Source of the DNA: Luscinia megarhynchos | Taxonomy: Eukaryota > Chordata > Aves > Passeriformes > Turdidae | Direction: 5' to 3' | Length of the DNA stretch: 64,000 nucleotides | Assembly (NCBI GenBank): GCA_034336665.1 | Contig: CM067569.1 | Coordinates: forward strand, 22,665,320-22,729,319 | Part shown: positions 42,201-59,350 of the stretch, piece by piece | How the letters are laid out: each line of letters begins with the position of its first letter | Position numbering within the stretch: the first letter of the stretch is position 1 | Program-made: the position numbers and the translations under genes | The notes under the pieces: generated by a model | Database searches by the model: none | What the model saw: only the letters and a program-made list of their open reading frames with translations | Told to the model about the DNA's origin: nothing

Positions 42201-44630
42201 TCTAGGTTCTAGGTCTCCCAAAGGCAATGAGCTGCCCTGGTGATTTCCAGAAGCTCATTTTCAGGGCATTAGAGTCCACAGCCCTGACCTCTAGCAAGCC
42301 CAGGGAGCAGCCCAGTCAGCTCTGAAACAATCAACGCAGACAGCCCCGAGAACACTTTCAACGTGAGAACTTCAAACAGCACAGGATTAGTTTGAAAGAC
42401 CTTCTTGTTCTTTTTGAGTAGAAGTACACACATTATGTAAAGGAGACCAGAAAATCCTTTCAGAACTGTTAGTAAGCTTTTCTTCCCAAGGAAGACAGCT
42501 TGTTTCCACAGAGTTCTGTGTAGCCATGCGTTTGGTTGTATGTTTCCAGACAGCTGATGATGAACATAGATTTGACAACTTAGATAGTTTACTGCCATCC
42601 CCTCTGGATATGCCAGGTCATTTGTAGCTCTGGTCCAGATTATTATTTTTTTCCTGTGTCTTGGAACTTTGAGTTGGATTTTTCTCCTGTGGAAGGTCAA
42701 GGCAGAGCACTGTGCTTGGATAAGATGCAATTCTGGCAGGACTAGTTACGACCCAAGATGGGGAAGCCAGAGGACAAAAATGTTGCTGCACTACTTATGG
42801 AAGGTCCAGATAATTACTGTTAACCAGTTCAAAAACCTGGGGATATTTTAACACCATAAGGAGGTACTATCCAGTTTTCTTTTCTGTATGAGAATGGCTG
42901 TATGTGTTTTAAGTTCATCTTGAACTAGTAATGACAAAATCCTTTGTTGATGCAAACCAGATTAATTCAGAGCTGATTTTTCAGCAGTTAACTTAATCCA
43001 TGGAATTGCTAGCCCTATTGTTACAGAGCTTTCCCTTTCAGCAAAGTTTGCTGTCATGTGTCCACCCACCTGTTCCTTTGACAAGATCTTTCCTTTCAGA
43101 TTGCACCTAGGCTCCATTTCAAAGCTATGACCCTGGCTGGAATGGGCATGTTTGGATGGATACAGAGGGCTGGCTACTGATGGCTCTCTATATGCCTAGG
43201 ACTGAGAGTGACTTTGGTGTTAAAGCAGGTGATGAGGATGAAGCTCTAGGAAAAAGGGAATGAAATCCTGAAACCTGTGGATTCTTTTCCTGCCACCAAC
43301 TTAAAGCAAAGGAGTTATAGATACAGCCCTGTACTTCAACACTTGCCAATGATTATGGCTTATCTGATGATTAAACAAATTTGCATCCTGGTTTTATGGC
43401 ACCCTTTTTGTACCGGTGTCAACTTTTGTCCAAAGCTGAAATGAAATTATCACAGATACAAACTAGAAAGATCTTTGTATATTCAATAACCTATTAATTA
43501 AATGACTGTATTTTTTTTCCAGAAATATAAACCTATATTATATATCAGCTTTTCATATGAGATTCCACTGCTTAGTGACTACAAAACCATACACATATAC
43601 TATTTATTTACTCAGAATAGCAAGGGTAAGGTCATACTGCTAAATCCCTCACCAAAAATCTTGCAGCTCAGCCCCTACATTTCTTAGACTGCTCATATAT
43701 TTTAATTTCTTCTCTCTTCAACACCCTGACACAGGTCAACTGATCTTCTGCCACACCTCCAGATTTTCTAATGTCAGTGTTTCTGATGATCAGTAACAGA
43801 AGTAACATAAAAGAACACAGAAGATCCAAAGCATGATGTTGATGAGGATGTCTTAATTCAAAATCATACATTAAGATCTAGAAAAAACTCAGACTGGCAA
43901 TACTGAAAGTTTGCACCAGCCAATGTTTTAAGGGTAAGTATGTCAAGCAATACACAAATGTAAAATGACAACTTGCTCTGTAAATAAAGGTACTTAATTG
44001 CCAGTAAGAATTTGTGAGTTTGTTCTAATAGGCTGTGTGTTGACCAGCAAAAGTTGAATCACCCAGTTTATGTAATTGTCATGATAGTTGTGTCCACCGT
44101 ATGTTAAAGCTGCATTTCACTGGCAAAAATGTCACATTGCATAAAATTTCCAGTAAAGTTTGTGCTATCTACTGATCTAACTGCTTCTGACAGTCTAATC
44201 ATTTTATTCAAGGTCTTTCATGAAAATTTACTGCATTGAAAGGAACACAACCAAGTCAGGAGTTGTGGGTTTCATAAACAGAGAATTTACTGTGAAGATA
44301 ATTACTTTCTGAAGCAACTGGGATTGCAGGACCCCCTCCTTATTCAGTGCTCCCAATTAAAATAGACTGCTGGTTACCTGCTTTATGTTATGCCCTGTTT
44401 CCCCAGAACAGCTATGGAAAGAGTCACCTTTTATTTTTTAACACACAGTCGAGTATTCACCTAAAGAAACGTCAAAAATTTCTAAGAATGTGCTCACCTA
44501 TTGTTCCCCTGCTTCTCTGCTTTAGCAACATTTAAAAGGGCTAAAGGGATCTGGACTATGGCCAGTGTACACTTCCTGACCTGCAGGGACTGTTGCTGTA
44601 CCAGCAACCTGGGTATGAGACAGTACCAGA

Positions 44631-44850
44631 ACAATTCAGTCTGGAAGGGACATCAGAGGGTCTCTGGTCTTAGATCCTGCTCTAAGCAGGGTCAACTATG
44701 AGGTCAGATCAGCTTCTTCTAGCTTTTATGCAGTCAGGTCTTGAATACCTCCAAGGATGGAGAGTAAAAAATGACAGGTGCTCGTGTGGTGCCCAATACT
44801 GGATAATGACAGGTTTCTCTGTCCTCATGGAGGGATGGTCTGACCCTGTG
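44631..44850 (-). mobile_element. CR1 LINE 3' fragment, older subfamily
   Basis: On the plus strand the stretch contains CAGTCTGGAAGGGACATCAG, then CTCTGGTCTTAGATCCTGCT, GCAGGGTCAACTATGAGGTC and CTTGAATACCTCCAAGGATGG. This is the reverse complement of a CR1 3' end of the type with 'GACCAGAGACCTCC'. Both borders are approximate. It is diverged and 5' truncated. Confidence 0.8.
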
Positions 44851-46352
44851 TGCTCCCAGAGGTAAAATACAACAGGCAAGTGCTGGAAATGTCTCTAACT
44901 TCTGAGAAAAGATAGAAAATTTCTATGAGACTCTTCGTGCTCAAGAAGAGATCCTTGACTATTTTAATTATGCGTATGATGGGGAGACTGAGAGAGATTC
45001 ATCAAAGAGTAGCCATTGGCCTGGTAGTAAAAGTACAGATTTAGTTTTGAGATACAGATTTCAAATCCCAGGTCTAAACCAGCAAAACAAGAAACCTCCA
45101 TGCCTGTTTTCCATTTCTGCAATGAGTTTCCTAATCATGCCTATAAGCTATCAGAGTGTGAGCAAGTCGGTGTCAAAAATTTATGAGGACAGAACTCTAA
45201 AATATTGCTATTTCCAGACCACAGATTTGAAATTTTCAACACTCATGGGATTGAAAACAATCAGTTTCTTCCTTTTCTTCTCTAAATCTACTTTTTATCC
45301 AGAAAACTGTCAAAATTGACTTAGAAAACGTCAAACTTTTAGCTTCCTGGTACAATTTAATTTCAGTATTAAATTCCACTGTTTTATTGCTGATTCTAAG
45401 AAATAATATTCAATGTTCCAGTTTCTATATTCAAGAATTTACACCGCAGCCTCTGATATTTGGCACATAATTCCTATTTCCTGATTAGAGTGTAAAGAGG
45501 AAAACCTGAACTTAATCTTAGTTCTCACAGTCCTTGAGGGAAAACTATCTCTAGATCAGGCTCACAGGGAAACTGCAGACCAAAGCACAATCCTTTCCAC
45601 CTACATTTATAGCAGAACTAGATCCAGAGGGAATATTTACTGCTGCAGTTAATAGGTTTATCAAAGGTAGGACTTCAGCTGCATAAGCTGCAAGACCCTT
45701 CAGGGATGGGAAGATGATTGTTTTTACACTGATGGTCTTTGCCAGGGTGCTTATGACTGCTTTGCAGCTGCTTTGCACAGGCACAGATGGTGTAAAATAG
45801 CCTTTGGCTACCTATGAATCAGTCCCCTACTCTCAGGAAAGATTGAAAGATTTTGTTCAACGTCCTTAAATGGGATGAGTATGTGTCAAACCATGGGAAG
45901 AAATCAGCTTTGAGTTAATTTTCAGTGGCTTCTTGAGCAGGAAGGCGCCAAAGCTGTAAAGAAAATTTCAAGTTCTTGTTCTTTTTGTTTTACTTTTTGG
46001 CTTGTGTTACTCAAACGTGTATTTTCTCTGTAGTTCAAATGTGTTTCACATAAAAAGAAATTTTGTTATATAGAAACTTCAGGTACTCCAAAGGATTACT
46101 GCAAGTTTTCACTGGTTATATAACAGCAACTCACCCTGTAAAGGAAGCCACAGTGAGAAAATGACGTTTTTATATATTATCTAGGAAAATTTTAAAATGA
46201 GAAAAAATGCCAGTTTCATGTTCATTCATTTTTCCTCTAGAAGATGTGCTTTGTGATGTAGCAGAGAAACTCCGTGGCTGTCCCTTTAAAAGCCATCATA
46301 CCAATCAGCAGGTTTAACTGTCAGGCGAGCTGATGTAGGGCTCTTTGAATTA

Positions 46353-50009
<3,657 letters not shown>

Positions 50010-52893
50010 CTAAAAGAAACAAACAAAACAAAACAAAAAGACAAGGGAAAAATGAAACAAAGAGAATCTTAAATCATATATTGAGTTTAAAAACCAGGAA
50101 AAATACAACTGTCAATATTGTTCACGCACAAAGAAGCAGTTTGATAACAGCTATTAATTTTACCTTTATTTATATTTCATTAAATGTGCTCAGCAGAAAA
50201 AAAAATGTTCTTGTTTGCAAATCCTTTGGCATTTGGGAAGACATTGTATTGGACTAAATTCTGGTCCTGTACAAATTTCTATACATGTGGATTGTGACTC
50301 TGGTCACAAAGTACTGTGGGTTTAGCCAAGGATTACAGAAAAGAAACCCAAAATTATGCCTTAGTTGACAAATCACTGGTTGGGTTTTTCTTTCAGGACC
50401 AAATTAAAAAGGAAGATGTTGAGTGTTCAGTGTTCCCAGGAGGGCTTTGTGATATTACTCAGATCTTGTGAGTTGAGGGCCATAGTCTCTTAAGAGTCAA
50501 AGCTCTTCTTAAGGACAAGCTGCTCTTTCCCTGAGAAGCAATCCATAAATGGTCTACACTGCTCTGCTTTACAATGGATGCTCACTATATGCCACAGAGC
50601 TTCTCTCAGTGACAAAATCAAAGTGCAAGTTTGTGACTAATACTAAATTTTCAGGCCAATTTGACTTATTGAGGAAAAAGGTCTCATGGAGAATTATCTT
50701 CTTGTCTCAGTGAAATAATAAATTTTTTGCACTAATTTCAGCATTGTTTAGGTCACTTGAGCACGCAACTCAAACATCAAGATGATTAAATAAAGCCACA
50801 TGGAAAAAATGACCTCAATTTCTGGAACCTGTCTTGGCACTGTTGTGCTCCATCAAGTAGCTGGAGAACCATGATACCACATTGCCAAGAAATTATACAC
50901 TGTGTACCCTTACACAGAAGTTTTGCTAATGAACAAAACTAAAACAGTGGTGATCTCCAAAATTTTCCTCTCACTTATCCACAGTATATGTCATTTTTCT
51001 AAATTATAGAAGCATGGTGGTGTGCAATTAAGATTGAAATATGCAGCAGAAATGCTCACTATGTCAGAAGAATGGGAACTCTGATTAGAAGTTTTCTCCT
51101 CAGTTTAAAAATGCATGAGCTTTCAGTTTCTCCAGCAAATACATTGATTTTCATCCCGCTTGACCAAGAGAGTTGTCTTGGCCCTTCAAACAGCAGAAAA
51201 CATGAGAGAATTCTCAAGTGAAGCATCTAAGTTGTCCCATGCCTCTGCCCACGTGTCTAGAACACTCAGATTTTACAAGATACAGACCAAGTCTTGAAAG
51301 CAGGTGTGCAAAAAATGTCACTCCATAAATCAGCCATAAATTTGTATGCACCCATGTATGGCAAAAATCTCTTCTTACTATGTGATACTGCTGGAATGTC
51401 ACAGAGACAAAACAGACCTTGGGCAGAAAAATTAATTCTTTTCTGACTGGGAAATCATCAAGTATCAATTAGAAGACAACCTGGGAAATCCCATCATCTT
51501 CAAATTATGCACTAATTTGTACTTGTGTGGTCTCTAAGGACAGCATTAAATTTGCATAGATATGACTGTAGACATAAATTGTGGACTGTGAGTTTGAAAA
51601 GGTGTAGGGAAGCATTTTGCTGGCAGTGTCTTTATTGGTGATGATGCATGAAGCAGAAAAAAACCTGGGCGGACTTGCAGATTCAAAGGCTGGTACTGGA
51701 AACAAACTAACATGGCAGAACCAAAGATGGTGATTGAGTCACTCCTCAGCACCATTTGTGGAGGAACACTTTTCAAAGTAGGTCAACATGTAGTTTGACA
51801 TGTTGACATGTGTTTACAGCACAAAGGTGGATTTCTATCTCTATTACAAAGAATTGTACAGTAGGGCTACCCCTTCTTGCTTGCTGATTACAAATAAATG
51901 ATACTATTTAAAGCTGTTCAGGCTTTAAAACTCCAAGCTCCAACTCTAAAATTTGGAATTTACTTGCTCGACTACTTAAACACTGATATTGCAATTCCAG
52001 GCAATGCCAGAGTTATTACAGAAACCCCTGAGGAGAACTGGAGACAAGCTTTTAACCCCTGATAGCTAGAATAACTGGGGCTGTCACCATCGTTGGCTAC
52101 ACCGTGCCACGGTGCAGGAAAATCTAAGAGAGCAGGCTCGGGAAAAGCTTTATGAAGTGCGACAAAGTGAAGATCCACCGGGGAGCACATTTCAAATATA
52201 ATCAGTTTTGTGTATGAGATCTGGGGTTAGTTACTTGCTACTCTTAGGTATGAGTACATGAACACAAGTGGCATAAACTTTCAAAATAGTCTGTGATAGG
52301 CCTCCTAACTATTTTTAATGACTTGAGTCAGCTTGATGGTTTTCCCAGTTAAAGAAATGAAACAAAGAGACAGGGCTCACTGCAACATGCCAGAGTCAGA
52401 GGAGGAGCCCTACTTGCTCTGGACTATTTGGGCAGCTTGAAATACTGAGAATTGAGAGAGAAGTTCTAAGAGAACAAAATTAATAAAAAAATCAATTAAC
52501 AACAATTAATAAAGCATCAATAAATAAGAGGTAAGTCAAAACAACACTTGCCCATGCTAGAATCATTACTGCCTTGTGTAAAGAGAAAAGTGGGGTATGT
52601 AAGCATTTAAGTATTTCTAATCTTAATTCTCCAAAGATTTAAACAAAACATGCAAATTTCAGTTTATGAAAAAGAAATTCCCTATACTGGATGGATTTTT
52701 ATTATTGCATTGGGCATAAACATTTATGTAATCACAATTCCTTAACCAACATTCTAGCTTGTTTCATCACTCTTGCTCTTGATTTCAATACATTGGGTTT
52801 TCTGACAGTAGAGACTAACTTATTGATCCATTAGACATCAGTTTTGTGGTTTAAATAACCTCTTTTCAAACACAACTTATCATCAATACCTAC
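50010..52893 (-). other. KCNMA1 intron, 2.9 kb
   Basis: A CAAA/CAAAA repeat lies directly upstream of the exon at 50009. It contains a perfect 10-bp inverted repeat at 51782-51807 and a small, relatively CpG-rich patch at about 52075-52185. No gene was recognised. Confidence 0.75.
51782..51807. repeat. Perfect 10-bp inverted repeat
   Basis: GTCAACATGT and ACATGTTGAC are separated by six bases. It lies in an intron, and no function is known to me. Confidence 0.85.
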
Positions 52894-53017
52894 CAAAATG
52901 ACCTTTTCGATGTCTTTGGCTGGACACCAATGAAACATCCCTGTAGAGTCGTATTTTTTCACGTTGGCATCCATATTGTCAATCTGCTCGTTGCCAGGAA
53001 TTAACAAGGGGTCATGC
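52894..53017 (-). CDS. KCNMA1: KCNMA1 exon: end of RCK1-RCK2 linker and start of RCK2
   Basis: This exon of the BK channel alpha subunit encodes 41 codons after one carried base, starting [11 protein letters not shown] and ending IEKVIL. It closes the flexible linker between the two cytosolic RCK domains and enters RCK2, half of the calcium-sensing gating ring. The acceptor (TTTTTCCCCAG) abuts 53017 and the donor GTAGGT abuts 52894. The 124-nt length gives entry in phase 2 (splitting an Arg codon) and exit in phase 0, matching the next exon at 50009. Compared with the human protein from memory, it has conservative changes such as E for D in the [14 protein letters not shown] stretch. It is the most 5' KCNMA1 exon I can find in the window. 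The preceding linker exons and the STREX alternative exon were not seen and probably lie beyond 64000. The identification is very secure. Confidence 0.96.
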
Positions 53018-54795
53018 CTGGGGAAAAACAAGGTGAGGACAACATAAATGGAAAATACAATGAATTATGGATGGAAAGATATCCCAAGAGGTGTGTACAA
53101 AGAGGGATAAAAGTAAAAAAATGAAATTTATTTACACTTAAACATGCTTTCAATAAGGACATTTTTAAACAAAAGCTGCATACAAAAAGAAATTAATTTT
53201 TAAATGTTGGGTGCAGTTTCAACAACTTTCTATCCCCTTCTATACCAATAAGCATTTAATTTTAATAGGGCTTTCTGACACCATCACACCCATGTAAGTT
53301 TTTTTCTTTCCAGTCCCACCCCTCTGAAATACATATCGAGGTTCCTATAGGCATCTGCAATGAAGTAGAAGGGATAGGAACAGAGCCCCATGCTGACTGA
53401 CTGGCATAAGTATGGAAAGCCAATTACTTGCTTTTACCACATACAACTTCTGACGTGATGCTCTTCACAGTAAAAGCTTTAACAGGCTGCACTTTAAATA
53501 TTTTAGCAATTTGCCCAATCATATTTTGCTTTCCCAAACTGAAGCCCTTTAAAGATTCAACAGTATGTCATTTTAGAGCCGACTGACTAACAAATGCCCA
53601 CATCTGGAATACATGATTTTAATACCAAACAACAATGTCCATTTTCTCTGACAACTCTACCTGTGATAACCTTCTAAGTGTTTCTGCTGCAACATTTTAA
53701 AGCATAAGGCTTCTCAAAGGAGAAGCACATGAAAGACATTTTTATGAACTTGCTCTCCAGCTATATAGCTACTTCTAAGCACAGACACATAGAGTTCTTT
53801 AATTTATATGCTAAAATCAAACATTAAGCTAAGTACTAAGTGACTCCAACACTCTCATATGCTGGTGAAGACCCCTAAGTGACTGCATTATACAATAGCA
53901 TTAGCAGAATTATATTCTCAAGGCACAGACTAAACTGACCCTAAAATCTTATATTTAGCATGACTTAATAGTGCTTTGTCTGGAAAGCTACAGTCTTTAC
54001 CTCGGGTTTTTGTCATGAATGCTTGAAATACCTTGAAATAGAATTGTACCACTTCAAAGAGGAAAGTATTTGCAAGGTAGGAATATGCTAAGTACTCTGA
54101 AGTAGGTATCAAGTGTATAAAGCAGTTTGCCCTTTGAAGCCTGTTAAAGAAATGCCCATATTGTCTGAGTTCTTAAAACATGAAAGTGTCCTGCTTTTAA
54201 AACATTTGAACCAGCACACTATGGTGAGATTCTGTCTTCTGCATGGACTGCTAAAGCAGACTGTGAACACAGCATGTGATACAGGCTAATTTACCTTGAA
54301 TATGGTATGCTAAGTACCCACACAAACAACACTTGCATTCCTATGAAAAACATAATCTCAAATTCAGTCAGGGTGAACAATTAGTGTCATTTCATAGCCA
54401 CTGATTACAGATCTATTGAAATCAGTGGAAAATTTTTACACATTTCGCTCTAACAGGGTCAACTCCAAAGAAAGTGGCTCCAAAAAGGTTGAGAAACTAT
54501 TAATACAATGTTCCATTTAAACCAGAATGTTCTGATGCTTTAAGACAATCAATGCCCTACATGGCAAAGATGCAAGTCAGACTCATCTGGAAAAAAGAAA
54601 CAAAATGTTTGCAAAGTTATTAATTCTCTCAATAGACATAGAGTTTAGTCATTTCACTGTAACCCACTGGCAGCAGAGGAGCCCTAGTAGACTATCTGGA
54701 GTCTCTGATCCTACTCTAAGCAGAATACTGACAGGCCTTGCATAAGTGTGTTCCCTATTTTGTAGGAAGCAGAGATGAAAAAGCTTTATCAATGG

Positions 54796-54906
54796 GGTTT
54801 GTTGTGGCGGCTTTGTTGGTTTTTTGGTTTGTTTTTTTTGTTTGTTTGTTTTTTTGTTTTGTTTTGTTTGTTTGTTTGGTTTTTTGTTTGTTTGTTTGTT
54901 TTTTTT
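54796..54906. repeat. TTTG/TTTTG low-complexity repeat
   Basis: Over 100 bases made almost only of T and G in TTTG, TTTTG and GGTTTTTT units. The minus frame through it reads Lys/Thr/Gln/Asn low-complexity sequence and is not a gene. Confidence 0.95.
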
Positions 54907-57900
54907 AATTTCTAGAAAAATATCTAGACTCTGCATTCTTTTCCTCCATGCATCAGCAAGATGCAGCCATGGCAGTTTTGCCTGAGAGCTGACTGAGATG
55001 CTGCTCACTGGGCATTCCCCATCTGCTCAGAATTGCAGGTGGTACAATAAGATCTGCAGCAATGAACACACTTCCATTTGAAGGTTGTACTAATGTTCAG
55101 ACAACTTTCAGTGGTGCTTTGTCCCAACTATTTTCTCTAATGGAATGTGTTAGCTATGTGCTTCAAAATAAGAAAGTTTGCAAAAGATTAGGAATCTTCA
55201 GGAGTTTCCACTAAGAGGTGGGTTTTTTCTGTTATTTCAGGGTTTAGGATTTTTTCACCCAATGCTTCAACAAAAGATTTCTTCATGAGTTTTTCTAGAG
55301 GAGCACTGAAAAGTTCACTTTTCTAAAGCAAAGTCAAACCATCTTCTTTTCCTTTAAGAAATCAAGCACATATAAGAAGGAATTTTCTTTTCCCCCTATC
55401 CTTCATCAGAAGAACTATAATAAATCAGTTTTTTAAAAATGCCACATTCTAGTTTTGTAATCAGTGTTTCCTTTCTGCTCTGAGATTTAAAATTAAATTA
55501 TTAAATTAAGATGATCTGAAGCTTTCATAGAAGTGAGTACTTAGCAATAGTCTAATCCCAGACACAAAAATGATACAAATTGAAAGGAATGTTATAACAA
55601 AGTAGGTGCTATCAGATATCTGACAGCCAGTTATGGTCAACTGGCTTGAGGTTTGAGGCAATTTTTAGAGTGTGAGTGCTTAAAGCCTAGCATAGTTCTT
55701 TTGGGCTTTGCATCCTAACACGGAACATTCAAAATAGCTTCTGCCAAAGGTTTATTAAAATATTTTAGGCTTCAACCTAAGTAGGCTGAGGGAAGAATAA
55801 AGCATATGAATCATCAGATATAACTCCCTGCTGAAGTTTTAGGTAACAAATTATGATTTTAAAAAAACCCAAAACTTTAGATTTTTGGGAGTTTTTTGGT
55901 TTTTGTTTAAATCAATACATGCATTTATTTGCAGTATCATAAACTGTTTAGACTCTGCTTTTTTGGAGTATAGCAAGTGGGAACCTTAAAGGAAGCAAAC
56001 AGGATGGGACACACAACATGAAAGCATGCTAAGAGATATTATTGTACTATTTCTACTCCAGGATAATGGATTATTGCCTGAGAAGGACTCGGTGATACGA
56101 CTAGCCACATTCTGTTTCACAATATGTGGGGTTATTCATGTAAGTGTGTTCATTAAATTTAAATCTTCTGAGCTAAGATATTATTTTAATCTCTCTTTAA
56201 TCAATGTTATTTCATTCTCAGTAAAGTGATCCCTTACAATGTCTCTGGACATTGGAAACTCTTTGCAACATAGGTCCAACTTTGTCCTCAGACATTATTG
56301 AGTGTATCAGAAGATATATTGACTTATGTATTTAAAAACTGAATTGATCAGAACAGTTATAAAATAGTATTGCTACTTTGGACATACACATCCTCATTAA
56401 TCTGATGATCCAAACCTGTTTTGCAAATACTAAAAAGTTAATTAACATAGACACACAGAGAGGCCAAAGCTGTCAAATCTGCCTAAGGCATTTGGACACC
56501 CTCTTCCCATTAAAATTTACATTACATTGCAGTTGTTGCCCTTACAGCCAAATCATGGACTGATTGTTCCTAGAGCCTCTCTGCCTCCTCATCCTTGAAG
56601 ATGGCCTTGTCAAGCTGTGCTTGAGTCACACTGGCAGGTCACTGCAGAAATGCTTATATTCATGCTGCAGTCATTATGTTCTCTGAGGCTGCCAAGTTCT
56701 CTGATTCAAGAATTCAAGACATAGGAAGAAAAGCATTTTCTGTCAATTAAACCTCTAGTATTTGTTTTAATTGAGATGTTGGTTTTTATGACTTGCAGTG
56801 AGTAAAGCATTTGGTCCTTCTGTCTAGGAAAAGACATGTATAGCCGGTATGGAAGGAAAGGAACAAAAGTTAAATTTCCCTCATCCATAGCCCTAGTTTA
56901 AAAATATCTTCTCTGGCTCTTATGGCAGATATTACATACGCATGACTTAAAACGAAGAGCAAAATACCATCTTTTCAAGGTTTTGAAGAGCATATAATGC
57001 CACTTATGTGCAATTAAACTTGAAAATGATGCTAAATGCCATGCTACAGCTGCAAACCCAAAAAAGCCTGCCTGGAAGACAACAGCCTAAAGCAAAACCA
57101 CAAATCCCACTTACAGCAAACCTACTGCAAGGAAGTCAACGTTACATTTTAAAGAGCACTGTTTCCCTAGCATACATTTCTAACCACTGCAAAATCTGAG
57201 TTTTTGAGTCTGAAACTTTTGGGTACTGACTGGAGATGGAAAGAACCGAAAAGAGGATTCAGGACTAAATGGCTGCCTCATTAAATGACTATTGTTAAAC
57301 ATACCCTTGTATTACATCACCCTTGTCTTAGCCCTCTTGCTATTATTCATATGCAATTGAGAACTAGAGCAACATACCCTCCCTGATCTGCAGTGGAACT
57401 ACTCTGTGTGAGGAGCACTGGGAACAAGAATACTGTGTGACCAGCAGGGAAGACCCTGGAGTTGCACGAAAATAAACTGTAATCTCTTAGTCTTTATACA
57501 TTAGTAAGACAAAGTCTTGGCTAGTTTTTATTCTGTCCTCCAATAAAATTCTCCTTATATAAAGTCAATGCAAAACACAACTGAGAAAAACACTATTCCT
57601 GTTTAACCAAGTGTCTGTTACAGTCTGCAATTGTGCCTTTCTCAGGTACACATATCTGGATTTTATGCACAAAAAGATGTTTAGCAGTCTCCTGCTCAAG
57701 ATTCAGGGTCTTTAGAGCCATCCTGCCTCTGGTTCAGGAATTTTGAGTTTTCCTACCTGACTTACAGGTTCGTGGGTATGTCTTAGCAAGTGTATGCACA
57801 CAGATGTTTAACTTTAGGAGGAAGGAGTGGGTTTGCTGAAGGTAAGAGAGAATTGAAGACACTAAAGAATGTCTTGTGCCTTCGAAATTTCTCCTACAAC

Positions 57901-59350
57901 TATCCTAACAAATTGTGGCAATTAACATGCTGTTAGTGTTAGATGTATGCAGCCAGTGCAGGTGCTAATAATTGAAAAAGCATTTAGAGCTTTTACACCC
58001 TGGCTGAATATTTCATGATGTGCTGCATGTTTCACTATTTACTCAGTGGGCCTGTGTCACTTCAATCTTCCCTGACTGCTTTGACTGGTGCTATAAAGCT
58101 CAACCAAGATAGAGTGACGGCTTGTCACAGGAAAACTCCACTGACTCCAGCAGCTCGCTGGGACTAGCTCTGAAGGTTGTCACGACATTCTGATGGAATT
58201 CAGCAAATGTTTTGTGACTAATACACCCAACATTTGTCGGCTACCATTAGCCCTTCCCTCTGACCCCACAGCCTGTGTGGATGGCATTAAGTTGTAATGA
58301 GAATTTGTTGCCTCTGTGTGTTACACTAATGACACTCTCTCACTGATCTTTCCTTTCACAGGTTAATCAGAAAAGAAATTTGTAAGGATTCAATGCCCAG
58401 ATGCACCAGGCGTTACAGAAGAAAACCCAGTGTGACAAGAGAAAGAAAACCTGCATTTTACTTCTAAATGCTTTCATTGTCATATCCAGAAGCTATCCTA
58501 ATATTACTATAATCTCATACTGTCTTTTTTTCCTAATTCTAAGACTGTATCTAATACAGCAATTGGTACCTAGTGCCTTGTACAGTTTATGGGCTGAACT
58601 ACAGTGTTAATTCTCCTTTCTTCCCTCTTGCTCTGCCCAGATGTTGCTGGTTTTATTATTCTCAGAAGCCTTACCGAAGATTTCCCCTTAATTTATGACT
58701 ACTAAGAACACTGATATAAAGCTGTTCACTGTAAGAATCTTGCTTTTTAAAATATCTTGATACCTAAGGACATGATCAGAATATGCTTCTGAAGTATGAA
58801 GACTCTCACATAAAAAAATAACAAAATAGTTAACTTCAAGACTTTTGCATAAGCAATTTAAAGAGGGGGAGACAAATATACCATCAATGTGTCTTTGGTT
58901 TTTAATATTTCCCATTTAGATCTACTGAAGCTGAAGAACTAGCAATCTTTGAGGGGTAGGAGAATGTACCTGAAAAAGTAATTTCTCATTTGTAAAAAAT
59001 AAATGCACAGTTAAGTGGCATCATAAAATATAGGTGTGTTTTTGTCACTTAAATGAAGTGTATGACCTTATGATAAAAGCTACCACTGTTGCCGGTCAAT
59101 GTTTATAAAAATGTATTTTTTTTTTAAAACACAGTTTATAGCTAAAGAGCTTTTTATTTCTATTGTCTTGATCTCAGTAGATCTTCTCTTACCCTGAACT
59201 TTTTAAAAATAATATTTTTTTTCTGCTGGAAAATTCTCCTTTCCCTTCCCGCTCTCTCATCCCAAAAAGTCTTAAGCAAGATTAAAAAAAAAACAAAAAA
59301 AAAACCAAATCAGATGTTATTCTTATTCCCATGGCTTATAACACAACTAC

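Noticed and set aside
42269..42730. 153-residue minus-strand open frame in the 20-kb intron
   Set aside because: No recognisable domain, no splice-site support tied to KCNMA1 and AT-rich surroundings. A frame of this length is expected by chance in 64 kb.
45551..45784. 77-residue minus-strand frame with a smooth hydrophobic composition
   Set aside because: It is not flanked by convincing splice sites and does not correspond to any Slo1 alternative exon I know.
54649..55008. Lys/Gln/Thr-rich 119-residue minus-strand frame
   Set aside because: It is the translation of the TTTG low-complexity repeat.
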